A stretch of DNA of 64,000 bases from a bacterium (GTDB lineage Bacteria; Spirochaetota; Leptospiria; Leptospirales; Leptonemataceae): contig JANSYA010000001.1 in the NCBI GenBank assembly GCA_024742665.1, forward strand, positions 1-64,000, read 5' to 3'. Made by a program: the position numbers and the translations under genes. Below are positions 16,610-24,203 of this stretch, piece by piece; the first letter of the stretch is position 1; each line of letters opens with the position of its first letter. The notes beneath the pieces are model-generated. The model was given only the letters and a program-made list of their open reading frames with translations. It did not search any database and was not told the origin of the DNA.

Positions 16610-16640
16610 TTGAGCAATAAAGCGCTGACCGAAATATAGT
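16610..16640 (+). promoter_or_regulatory. Possible promoter of the ECF sigma gene
   Basis: TTGAGC (16610-16615) and TATAGT (16635-16640) with a long 19-base spacer. The -10 ends six bases before the GTG at 16647, so the transcript would again be nearly leaderless. The long spacer lowers confidence, and an ECF-type self-recognised promoter could overlap. Confidence 0.35.
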
Positions 16641-16646
16641 ACTACC

Positions 16647-17249
16647 GTGACGGAAGCCTCCGCCGAAGAACTCGAAAGCCCCGAATTTATCGGAAAACTG
16701 AAGCAGCAGGACCCAGAAGCTTTCTCGCGACTGGTTCGGGCCTATCAGGACAAGATCTATAATCTGGCATTACGTCTCACCCGGAATGCGGAAGAGGCCG
16801 AAGAAGTTCTGCAGGAAACGCTGCTTTCGGTCTTTAATAAGATCCACACCTTTCAGGAGCGCAGTCGGCTTTCCACCTGGATCTATGCAATCACTTCGAA
16901 CGGGGCTCTGAGTCGCCTGCGAAAAAAAAGCTCTCAGTCCGTAACCTTCGAAGAGGACTCCCTTCTAAAAACAGAAAGCTCTTGGTTCCGCAACAGCAAT
17001 GTTGTGTTCGAAGTTACGGACCAGAACGACCCCGTAATATTAAAAGAATTACAGGAACGTCTTGAGACCGCTATCGAAGGTCTGCCGGATGGCTACCGCG
17101 AAATCTTCATCATGAAAGAAGTGAATAAGATGCCCGTCAAAGACATCGCCGACATCGTCGGTATTAATCCGGGCGCGGTCAAGACGCGGCTACATCGCGC
17201 GCGCCTTTTGCTGCGGGCGAAATTGAGCGACTACTGGGTCGAGGAATAA
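16647..17249 (+). CDS. ECF-family RNA polymerase sigma factor
   Basis: 200 residues from GTG 16647. Sigma region 2 spans about residues 25-95 (FSRLVRAYQDKIYNLALRLT, then EAEEVLQETLLSVF and STWIYAITSN). Region 4 spans about 130-190 (GLPDGYREIFIMKEVNKMPV with helix-turn-helix VKDIADIVGINPGAVKTRLH). There is no region 3, as expected for ECF. A zinc-finger anti-sigma gene begins four bases after its stop, so the pair forms one unit in which the ECF sigma is held inactive until a signal frees it. Its regulon cannot be inferred. Confidence 0.93.
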   Translation: MTEASAEELESPEFIGKLKQQDPEAFSRLVRAYQDKIYNLALRLTRNAEEAEEVLQETLLSVFNKIHTFQERSRLSTWIYAITSNGALSRLRKKSSQSVTFEEDSLLKTESSWFRNSNVVFEVTDQNDPVILKELQERLETAIEGLPDGYREIFIMKEVNKMPVKDIADIVGINPGAVKTRLHRARLLLRAKLSDYWVEE

Positions 17250-17253
17250 TCAG

Positions 17254-17496
17254 ATGGATTGCTCCAACTACGTGGATCTGATGACAGAGTATATGGAAGG
17301 GGACCTCAGCGCTCCCGACCAGAATCTGTGGGAAAAGCACTTTAACGGCTGCCCGAATTGCAAAGACTTCTTTCGCAGTTTCGAAAGCAGCGTGGAACTA
17401 ATTAACTACGTGAAAACCGAGGGCTGCCCCCAGCCGGTGCGGCAGCGCCTGGAAAAAGTCCTACAAGATCGTCTGAACCTGCCAATCGACGGCTGA
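17254..17496 (+). CDS. Zinc-finger (ZAS/zf-HC2) anti-sigma factor
   Basis: 80 residues with the ZAS-type zinc motif H-x3-C-x2-C in EKHFNGCPNCKDF. Typical small soluble anti-sigma factors of this form bind the cognate ECF sigma. It has no transmembrane segment, so signal sensing is cytoplasmic, perhaps redox or metal through the zinc cluster. GAGGA inside the end of the sigma gene serves as ribosome-binding site eight bases before the ATG, consistent with coupled translation. Confidence 0.88.
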   Translation: MDCSNYVDLMTEYMEGDLSAPDQNLWEKHFNGCPNCKDFFRSFESSVELINYVKTEGCPQPVRQRLEKVLQDRLNLPIDG

Positions 17497-17514
17497 AACC
17501 AGCCGCTTTCGTTT
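17490..17514 (+). terminator. Weak intrinsic terminator after the sigma/anti-sigma pair
   Basis: A six-base-pair hairpin CGGCTG-aaac-CAGCCG overlaps the anti-sigma stop codon and is followed by CTTTCGTTT. The stem is short and the T run interrupted. It lies between convergent genes. Confidence 0.4.
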
Positions 17515-17532
17515 AGCTGACCGCGCAAATCG

Positions 17533-18246
17533 CTATTGAATCCGCGCCAGCGCCTGTTCGCGCTGCTTCTCAAAAGACTGTAGCTGCGTGGCGGTCATCT
17601 GCTGAATTTTCTGATACTGCTGCTTGATGTCCGGCGACATCGTCGCGCCCTTTTCCGTCAGCACATAGTCCACGAGTTCCGCGCGGTCTTTGTACTGTTT
17701 CATCTGGTAATTATAAAAAGTCGAGACCTGCTCTTCGGTCGCTTTGCCCTGGGCGATCAGCGATTGTAAACCGAAGACTTTGTTGCGTTCGGTGGCTTCC
17801 GCGGCCTTTTCTTCCGGCGTCTGCCGTTTCGGAATCATCGAGTTGTTCGGAAAGCGTTTGCGCAAATTGTTGAAGACTTTCATCACCCGGTCCGGATAGA
17901 CTTCGCCGGTCATGGGGTTCTTCGGGTTATTCGGATTCGCGGGCTCCAGAATATCCGGTTCGCCGTCTTCGGGCCTGGCTTCCAGGGGTTCGTCTTCGAT
18001 TGGTCCCTGAGCCGCGCCCACTTCCCAGAATTCAGAGTTAAACAGGGAGCCGCTGTCGTTGTCGGGAATTCCCGTGCGAACTTCGTCGCCGCCGCCGATC
18101 TGATCCGTCTGGCCTGAAAGCAGCGCCGCCAGATCGTCCGCTTCGGAGCTGGGCTCGGACTGCGCGCCGCCTGTGAACATAAAGTAGATCGCGACCAGGC
18201 TGCACAGTGCCAGGTAGGTAATATAAACGATGCCGTTGGTTTTCAT
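17533..18246 (-). CDS. Membrane-anchored protein of unknown function
   Basis: 237 residues. One N-terminal transmembrane segment (IVYITYLALCSLVAIYFMFT) is followed by an acidic, proline-rich, probably disordered region to about residue 110. A helical C-terminal part (about 120-237) is rich in Gln, Lys and Glu (QQYQKIQQMTATQLQSFEKQ). No lipobox and no enzyme motif. It could be a scaffold or adaptor at the inner membrane. Convergent with the ECF/anti-sigma pair. Confidence 0.7.
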   Translation of the reverse strand: MKTNGIVYITYLALCSLVAIYFMFTGGAQSEPSSEADDLAALLSGQTDQIGGGDEVRTGIPDNDSGSLFNSEFWEVGAAQGPIEDEPLEARPEDGEPDILEPANPNNPKNPMTGEVYPDRVMKVFNNLRKRFPNNSMIPKRQTPEEKAAEATERNKVFGLQSLIAQGKATEEQVSTFYNYQMKQYKDRAELVDYVLTEKGATMSPDIKQQYQKIQQMTATQLQSFEKQREQALARIQ

Positions 18247-18432
18247 GCTGGTTTCTCGCTAGCGATTGACCCAGCCTGGGCGGCGAAGGTCGGCTGTCAA
18301 TTGTCTGACGCGCGGCTTTGCTCGCGGGTTCGCCGGGCCCGGCCCCCTGGATTCCGGCGATGGGGCGGTCTGCTTCAGACCGGGAGATCTGGCTTGACCG
18401 ATGGTCGAAATAGCCTGTACTGGACGCGCGCC

Positions 18433-19053
18433 ATGAGTTTTCGCCGAAAATCTGGTCTGAATCAGGGTCCCGAAAAGGGCTTCGGAAGCCGCCTGCGAAC
18501 GCTGGCTGTCGGCGTCGGGCTGGGCTGGGCCGTGCTGCTGACCCCGGCCTGCGGCACGAATACGGACGAGCCGGTTCTGCCGGTGTATTTGATTTTCTCG
18601 GCGGTGGGCGCGCCGGCACTGGTGTCGGTTACGCCGGTGGAAACGAATCCGCCCGCGACCGCTCTGCGCTACGAGTTTGACGTTCGCTATTTCGTGACCA
18701 ATACCGAAGACGGCTTCGTCGGCTATAATCTGTATATCGACTCCTCCCAGACTTCGGCCCAGGCGGCCATTCTGGGCATTACCGGCGATCCCTTTCTGCC
18801 GGAGGGAATCGCGCCGAGCTTCAGCCACGCGACTACGACGCCCAGCACGGCCAACGCCGACATCGTTATCCAGCGCGTTTCGAATTTCCGCGCGCCGCCG
18901 GCCCCCGAGAATTTTCAGGCCTGCGAGCTGTACTTTTTCAGAATCACCGCCGTCACCCGTAACGCGATCGAGTCACCTCCCAGCGCTCAGGTCCAACAGT
19001 GCGCCGCCCTCGACTCCGGTCTGTGTCCGAAGGGCAGCCCGTGCAATCCCTGA
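18433..19053 (+). CDS. Predicted lipoprotein, function unknown
   Basis: ATG 18433 (MSFRRKSGLNQGPEKGFG) gives a basic N-region, hydrophobic LAVGVGLGWAVLLTPAC and lipobox Cys at about residue 38. The mature part is Thr/Pro-rich with strands suggestive of an immunoglobulin or fibronectin-like fold (ALRYEFDVRYFVTNTEDGFV). Late cysteines (FQACELYF, QQCAALDSGLCPKGSPC) could form disulfides. It overlaps the start of rsmI. Confidence 0.72.
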   Translation: MSFRRKSGLNQGPEKGFGSRLRTLAVGVGLGWAVLLTPACGTNTDEPVLPVYLIFSAVGAPALVSVTPVETNPPATALRYEFDVRYFVTNTEDGFVGYNLYIDSSQTSAQAAILGITGDPFLPEGIAPSFSHATTTPSTANADIVIQRVSNFRAPPAPENFQACELYFFRITAVTRNAIESPPSAQVQQCAALDSGLCPKGSPCNP

Positions 19054-19868
19054 AATCCGGCCCGGGGCCCTCCGAACCCGGAGACGAACAGCCCTCCGCA
19101 CCGGCTCAGGACCAGCAGCGGAATCCGCAGAACGCGGCGGACCTTCGGACACGAGCCCAGATCCCGCCGGGCCCCGCGCTGTACATCGTCGCCACGCCCA
19201 TCGGCAATCTGGAAGACGTCACCCTGCGGGCTCTGCGCATTCTGGAGCAGGTCGATACGATTCTCAGCGAAGATACCCGCAAGACCGGCATCTTGCTCAA
19301 GCACTACGGCCTGAGCACCCGGCAGAAATCCTATCGCGTGCACAACGAAGACCGCGATCTCGAAACGGCGCTTTCGTTTTTACGCGAAGGCCGCAACCTG
19401 GCGTTTTGCAGCGACGCCGGCACGCCTGGCATTTCGGATCCTGGTTCGCGTCTGGTGCGGGCGATGCGCGATACGATGCCGGATGCGCCGATTTTCACGA
19501 TCCCGGGCCCCTCGGCGCTGGTTGCGGCTCTCAGCATCTCCGGCTGGCAGGCGCATCCTTCGGTATTCGGCGGCTTTTTGAGCCCCAAACCGGGCCGGCG
19601 GCGCAAATTTTTAAACGCCAGAGCCGATTCCGACGATCTGATCGTGCTGTACGAGTCCGTTCACCGCATCGAAGGGCTCTTACGCGACATAAGAACGATT
19701 TTTCCGGACCGTTTTATTCAAGTGGCCCGGGAATTGACCAAAATCTACGAAGAGGTCGTTATCTTTTCCCCCGATTTTTCCGATTTGCAGTGGGAAGAGG
19801 CCTTGAAAGCACTGTCCCGGAAGGGAGAATTTACGGTGATTATTGGCCCCCGGCGGGAATCTTTTTAG
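19038..19868 (+). CDS. rsmI: 16S rRNA cytidine-1402 2'-O-methyltransferase RsmI
   Basis: Clear RsmI of the tetrapyrrole-methylase fold. LYIVATPIGNLEDVTLRALR, LSEDTRKTGILLKHYG, SDAGTPGISDPGSRLV and IPGPSALVAALSISG are all present. It 2'-O-methylates C1402 in the decoding centre of 16S rRNA. GTG 19038 has AAGGG seven bases upstream and overlaps the previous gene by 16 bases; a GTG at 18999 is an alternative. The first 50 residues are a Pro/Gln-rich extension not seen in most RsmI, so the true start may be later. A FlgM-like gene follows within about 60 bases. Confidence 0.92.
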   Translation, partial: PVQSLKSGPGPSEPGDEQPSAPAQDQQRNPQNAADLRTRAQIPPGPALYIVATPIGNLEDVTLRALRILEQVDTILSEDTRKTGILLKHYGLSTRQKSYRVHNEDRDLETALSFLREGRNLAFCSDAGTPGISDPGSRLVRAMRDTMPDAPIFTIPGPSALVAALSISGWQAHPSVFGGFLSPKPGRRRKFLNARADSDDLIVLYESVHRIEGLLRDIRTIFPDRFIQVARELTKIYEEVVIFSPDFSDLQWEEALKALSRKGEFTVIIGPRRESF

Positions 19869-19929
19869 AAAAATGTTTATGTATATTTTCAATCCGGTCG
19901 ATAATTGTATTGGAAAGAGGTAAATTGCC

Positions 19930-20229
19930 ATGATGATCGATAAAGTAGGCGGCATTGGTCCGAATTACGGACCCCGCAAAAACGAAGCAGTTGTAAAACA
20001 AGACGCTCCGATCAAAGCCGGAGACAATGTTGTGATCTCCGCGGAAGCCGCGAAGGCAGCAGAAGTTTCGCGCACGGCCCGGACGGTCCTGAATTCGACC
20101 GACACCGAGCGAGCGGATCGCTTGAAAGAAATCAAAGAAAAAGTAGCCCGTGGGGATTACGATAGCGTCAGCGATGAGCAAGCTGACAAGATCGCTGATT
20201 CGATCATGGGAGTATTCCTCCAGGGATAA
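19930..20229 (+). CDS. flgM: FlgM-like anti-sigma-28 factor
   Basis: 99 residues with the FlgM C-terminal helices: VVISAEAAKAAEVSRTARTV, then DRLKEIKEKVARGDYDSVSD and ADKIADSIMGVFL. FlgM sequesters sigma-28 (FliA) until the flagellar hook is complete. AAAGAGG nine bases before the ATG is a strong ribosome-binding site. A strong terminator closes the unit at 20304-20335. No flagellar structural gene is adjacent. Confidence 0.85.
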   Translation: MMIDKVGGIGPNYGPRKNEAVVKQDAPIKAGDNVVISAEAAKAAEVSRTARTVLNSTDTERADRLKEIKEKVARGDYDSVSDEQADKIADSIMGVFLQG

Positions 20230-20303
20230 CCCACACTTTTAATTAAGACTACCTCTTCCGGCTTCGCACGGTCCCTGGCATGGGCCGGCGAAGCAACATA
20301 CGG

Positions 20304-20335
20304 AAAAAGGACGCGGTAAAACGCGTCCTTTTTTG
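20304..20335 (+). terminator. Strong intrinsic terminator after flgM
   Basis: AAAAAGGACGCG (20304-20315) pairs perfectly with CGCGTCCTTTTT (20322-20333) around a six-base loop, followed by further T. The flanking A and T runs make it potentially bidirectional, also closing minus-strand transcripts. Confidence 0.9.
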
Positions 20336-20409
20336 TTTTCAGGGCCCGGGCCGCGTCCAGCGTTCTGCGCGACCTGGCTCGTCGCTGCGCGGCGACTGGC
20401 GCAATCAGT

Positions 20410-20505
20410 TCAATCGAGCTTCGCTCTGACGATAATCCACAGATAGACTCCCATTCCGATCAGAATCGCCACCGTAACGAGTGATAAAAACATCGCATAG
20501 CTCAT
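20410..20505 (-). CDS. 31-residue single-span membrane microprotein
   Basis: Too short for usual gene callers. The minus strand has GGAGG seven bases before ATG 20505, an excellent ribosome-binding site, then 31 codons to TGA. The product is a single hydrophobic helix (MFLSLVTVAILIGMGVYLWI) ending in the basic tail VRAKLD. Size and layout recall small subunits such as CydX, CcoS or KdpF, but none matches clearly and no oxidase or Kdp gene is adjacent. It is divergent from the lysoplasmalogenase-like gene, 162 bases away. Confidence 0.6.
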   Translation of the reverse strand: MSYAMFLSLVTVAILIGMGVYLWIIVRAKLD

Positions 20506-20667
20506 AGACTGTCCTCCAGTCTATAGGGCTGCCCGCCGCCCGGCCCGGCCGCAACGAGATTTCGATCGCAGCGGCTGCGAATGCGCATACGATCCATGCG
20601 ATTTTTATCATAGCGTTGCGGCAAAAGACTTGTCGAATCATCTCGTCGGCGCGAATCCCGACTGGCC

Positions 20668-21318
20668 ATGCACGATACAATAGATCGGAAATTTACGAGT
20701 CTGTATTTTCTCATCGCCGGCTTGATTGCGCTGCTGGCTCTCGTCGACATTGGAACGATCTACGCCTTTTTGAAACCGATTCCGATCTGGATGCTGCTCG
20801 GCGTCGCCGCGCGTGCGCCGCTTGCGAAAACCAAACGCGGGCGGGCCCTGGTACTCGGCCTGGCATTGAGTTCGATCGGAGACATCACTCTGGGACTGCC
20901 GATCGAACTCGCGTTACTGCTCGGCATCGCCGCGTTCTTTTTCGCACAGGCCGCCTACGCCGCCAGCTTCTTCGCTCTGTTTGAATACCGGCCGAAGCGC
21001 CTGCCGATCGCGCTGCTGGTCGGGGCCTGGGCTGCGCTGATGGTTTATATTCTGGGCGACCACCTGGGCGATATGGCGCTGCCGGTGTATCTGTATCTGG
21101 GCGTCGTCGCCACGATGATGCTCGCGGCGCTCTTTCGCAGTCCGGTCGCGCTCACGGTCTTTTACGGCGCCGCGGTTTTCGGTGCTTCGGATTCGCTGAT
21201 CGCTCTGAATCGCTTTGTGGAACCGATCCCGCTGAGCGGATTCTGGATCATGAGCACGTACTATATCGCGCAGTATTTAATCGTGCGGGGTTCCCTCGAA
21301 GACCACGCGGGCGAATAA
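20668..21318 (+). CDS. YhhN-family membrane protein (lysoplasmalogenase-like)
   Basis: 216 residues forming about eight transmembrane helices. The conserved YhhN/TMEM86 features are visible: LALSSIGDITL with its Asp, the FFFAQAAYAASFF helix and AAVFGASDSLIAL with a second Asp. Animal TMEM86B cleaves the vinyl ether of lysoplasmalogens. Bacterial substrates are less sure. Integral inner-membrane protein. Confidence 0.87.
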   Translation: MHDTIDRKFTSLYFLIAGLIALLALVDIGTIYAFLKPIPIWMLLGVAARAPLAKTKRGRALVLGLALSSIGDITLGLPIELALLLGIAAFFFAQAAYAASFFALFEYRPKRLPIALLVGAWAALMVYILGDHLGDMALPVYLYLGVVATMMLAALFRSPVALTVFYGAAVFGASDSLIALNRFVEPIPLSGFWIMSTYYIAQYLIVRGSLEDHAGE

Positions 21319-21425
21319 CAGAAACGAAGCGCGACCGAAAAACCGCCGTTCCACGGACGCAGCCGGCAACAGCTTGCCAGGCTGGATACCACGGTGGAAA
21401 TCTCCGCGGGTCCAGAGCCGCCGCC

Positions 21426-21620
21426 TCAGGCCTGGACGGCGACCAGAGAGACCGAAAGTTCGTCTTCCAGTTTTTTGATGCGGGCGAGTTCGGCTTCGCT
21501 CAGATCCGCGGGCTTTAGATCGTAGGGGGTGAAAGCGATAAAGGTCTTGCCCAGATCTTTTTCCAGTCGCTGCACCGCTTCCAGCTTATTGGCGTCTAAC
21601 TTCGAAACATTGTAAAGCAT
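21426..21620 (-). CDS. Small conserved cytoplasmic protein, function unknown
   Basis: 64 residues, two amphipathic helices (KLDANKLEAVQRLEKDLGKT and LSEAELARIKKLEDELS) around a beta segment FIAFTPYDLKPADL. GGGGT lies eight bases upstream of the ATG. Similar small proteins occur widely without assigned role. The gap at 21621-21805 holds no gene. Confidence 0.65.
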   Translation of the reverse strand: MLYNVSKLDANKLEAVQRLEKDLGKTFIAFTPYDLKPADLSEAELARIKKLEDELSVSLVAVQA

Positions 21621-21805
21621 GAGATTTACCCCGGTCTGGATTTCTAGTGGTGCTAATCTAACAATGAAAGCGTTCGCGACTCAAGAAATATTTTGGGCCG
21701 AATTGAAAAATACGAAGCCGCGCGTGTTCGCCGGTAATATGCTTTCGACACGATTTTTGATTTCTATTTGACCGATTTTTTTTCCGGTCTTCAATCTCGG
21801 GCGCT

Positions 21806-22534
21806 ATGCGCTTTCTCAATCTATCGATCCCGTTTGATTTTACCGGTATCGCTTTCGCCGCCGTCATCTTTTCATTCGCGAGTCTGAGCTTCGGCTGCTA
21901 CGCGAAAATTGAACGCGGCGTGTATCCCGCGGCCTGGCATACGGCCGGCGTTGTGTCCACGGAGTTGGTGCGCGGCTATGCCGACGAAAATACACTCAGG
22001 CTTGCGATCATTTCCGGGGATCCGCCGGATAAAGAGGCGTCGCTCTTTCCTGAACTGGAAACGCGGCCTGCGCCTCCGGAGTTTGTATTGCATCTGCGGA
22101 TGGCCGGGCATCGCGTCGCATTCGTGGCTGAGCCTGCCGAACTCAAGAAGTTTGCTGAAGCTTCGGACTTCGACCTTGTGATTCATTACCGGAAAAAGGA
22201 GCAGGTCTGGACGCGCTCCGGGGACGCGTCAACGGCGAGTGTTCTCGCGCTGGGACTCTTTCCCCTGTACTCGGATACGGGGACGGTATGGGAATTGAAG
22301 TGCGGACGCAACCTGCAAAGTCTTGCGCCGATCGACGCTCCTGAATTTCACATCGATCGCGGAGACGGTTGGATTCCGTGGCTCAACAGAGTGTGGTTCT
22401 ATGAAAACGCGAATCAAACGCTCCTGGGATTTCGCCGACTCGCGCAAAAACCAGAAGAACGCGGCCTTTATTTTCAGCGCAATCTGGCGAATGCGATAGT
22501 GCATATGGCGAATACAGGCGGGTGTGCGCTATGA
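21806..22534 (+). CDS. Predicted lipoprotein, first gene of a three-lipoprotein operon
   Basis: 242 residues. The hydrophobic signal (GIAFAAVIFSFASLSFGC) ends with Cys31. The body is related to the third gene of this operon: both have a HRVAFVAEP/HEAHFFTKN-type strand, DLVIHYRK/DVIVRYRT, a LALGLFPL/LALPTAGL helix and the shared motif DGWIPWLNRVWFY/YGWIPWIYRTMQL. The family is unknown to me. Its stop overlaps the next gene's start in ATGA, so the two are translationally coupled. Confidence 0.75.
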   Translation: MRFLNLSIPFDFTGIAFAAVIFSFASLSFGCYAKIERGVYPAAWHTAGVVSTELVRGYADENTLRLAIISGDPPDKEASLFPELETRPAPPEFVLHLRMAGHRVAFVAEPAELKKFAEASDFDLVIHYRKKEQVWTRSGDASTASVLALGLFPLYSDTGTVWELKCGRNLQSLAPIDAPEFHIDRGDGWIPWLNRVWFYENANQTLLGFRRLAQKPEERGLYFQRNLANAIVHMANTGGCAL

Positions 22535-23451
22535 TCGCGACGAGTTTCGCATCGGCTTTCAGTCGCGTTCGCGTTCTGATTATCCTGCTCTCTATCTCTG
22601 GTCTGAACTGTACGATCCTGGGCACGCATCATCCATGGAGCTGCGAATCCTGTGCGGTTCATGAGGACCTTCTGTTCAAGATGAGAGTCTATGAAAGCGA
22701 TGCGGCCCGGCTGAGCGGACCCTTCAACAATATTTACGAGGGGCCGGTTCGCCACAGCCGTCCACTGGGCAATGGGAAAATGGAGTACATCGGTGAGAGC
22801 GGGCCGGGTATGGGCTGGCCGGTGGGAACTCGCATCGAAGGCCACTGGGCGATCGCCTGGCGCGCGCACTACAACCCCTCGCAGCCCCAGGGGAGGGTCG
22901 TCGCGCATCTCCCCAACGGATTCGCCGTCGGCGGAACCTGGCTGCGCGATCAGTCCGATCGTTTATTTATCGGCGATAGCAGACTGATCGAGGGCCCCGG
23001 CTTTGTTCGCTTTCCGAACGGCGAAAACTTCACGGGAGATTGGTCGCGTCTAAAACGCTACTGGTATCTTTGCTATCGCGGGGACTGTCAGTCCGGCTCC
23101 GGCGCGACAGTCGAGTATCTCGTGCGCGAATTTTACCTCGGCGAATTTCAAGACGGCCGTGCACACGGGCACGGTGTGCGCTTCCGGCGTCGTAACGGCG
23201 CGGACCACATTATCTTTGCCGGCGAATTCGCGGACGGCGAAACGCTCCGGGGCACCTTCTATTGTCGCCGGGGTGATACCTCCTGCCTGAATCTGCTTGC
23301 GAATCGTCGTGAGAGCCCGGACCTCAAAATCGAGTGGGTGGATCGCTTTGGATTTTTTCAGAGCGTGGACGCGCCGCTGCCGGCCGAGCTGGAAGCGGCG
23401 GCGGAGTACTTAGCCGGGCTGAATCCGCCCGCTTCTGGAGGCGCGAAATGA
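22531..23451 (+). CDS. MORN-repeat lipoprotein
   Basis: ATG 22531 overlaps the preceding TGA. The signal VRVLIILLSISGLNC ends in a relaxed lipobox with Cys at about residue 27. MORN-like repeats follow: YEGPVRHSRPLGNGKMEYIG, GPGFVRFPNGENFTGDW and YLGEFQDGRAHGHGVRFRRR. MORN repeats are usually membrane- or lipid-associated binding modules. Several cysteines (CESC, CYRGDC, CRRGDTSC) suggest disulfides outside the cytoplasm. It sits between two paralogous lipoproteins. Confidence 0.78.
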   Translation: MIATSFASAFSRVRVLIILLSISGLNCTILGTHHPWSCESCAVHEDLLFKMRVYESDAARLSGPFNNIYEGPVRHSRPLGNGKMEYIGESGPGMGWPVGTRIEGHWAIAWRAHYNPSQPQGRVVAHLPNGFAVGGTWLRDQSDRLFIGDSRLIEGPGFVRFPNGENFTGDWSRLKRYWYLCYRGDCQSGSGATVEYLVREFYLGEFQDGRAHGHGVRFRRRNGADHIIFAGEFADGETLRGTFYCRRGDTSCLNLLANRRESPDLKIEWVDRFGFFQSVDAPLPAELEAAAEYLAGLNPPASGGAK

Positions 23452-24200
23452 ATTCATATGGCCTTTGCGCGGCGGCGACGCTTTCGGTCGCGCTGTGCTT
23501 TACTCTGAGCTGTGCGACTACTGTCACGTATACAGGCTATCCCGCCGATGCGGCCCTGGCGATGGCGCCTGCGACCGGAAGCGCCGGCTCCGCGAAGCCG
23601 GAATCCAGCAATGGATTGCGTTCGCCGGGATCGACCCGGCTGCGAATCGCGGCGATCAATGTGGCCCCGCTCGATCTGAGTTTGCTGCCGTCGGCTTCGG
23701 ATCAGATGATCAGGCGGGTTCCGGGCTTCGTAACCTTGCTACAGGCCGCCGGCCATGAAGCGCACTTTTTTACGAAAAATGATCCTGAAGACGTCGGTCA
23801 GTACGACGTGATCGTGCGCTATCGGACGGCGGAGGCGCGCTGGCGCGAAGCGAGTCCGGTCGATATCCTCGCGCTGCCGACCGCGGGTTTGTGGCCTTCG
23901 TGCAATGATATCGGCTGGGTCAGAGAAGTGGTTTTACGAATTCCGGGCGGCGCTGCGACGCGCTTCGAAATTGAACAGCATAACAGCAGATGCTACGGAT
24001 GGATCCCCTGGATTTATCGGACAATGCAGCTGGAGCGCACGAGCGGGGACTGGTTGGAGGGCACATTCGTTCCAGCCGACGCGGCAATCAATCCAGACGG
24101 TGAGGCGGAACGCCTGGCTCGAACGATCGTGGATTTCGCAGAGCGGGCCCGGCCGCCCGCTACTGACGACGGCGGGGAGGATACGGCCGAGCCGCCTTGA
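23448..24200 (+). CDS. Predicted lipoprotein, paralogue of the first operon gene
   Basis: ATG 23448 overlaps the MORN gene's TGA and has TGGAGG six bases upstream. Signal LSVALCFTLSC gives lipidation at about residue 22. The body matches the 21806 gene as noted there, including YGWIPWIYRTM. Co-transcribed with the MORN lipoprotein. It is convergent with mrp, its stop only a few bases from the mrp stop. Confidence 0.75.
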   Translation: MNSYGLCAAATLSVALCFTLSCATTVTYTGYPADAALAMAPATGSAGSAKPESSNGLRSPGSTRLRIAAINVAPLDLSLLPSASDQMIRRVPGFVTLLQAAGHEAHFFTKNDPEDVGQYDVIVRYRTAEARWREASPVDILALPTAGLWPSCNDIGWVREVVLRIPGGAATRFEIEQHNSRCYGWIPWIYRTMQLERTSGDWLEGTFVPADAAINPDGEAERLARTIVDFAERARPPATDDGGEDTAEPP

Positions 24201-24203
24201 TAA

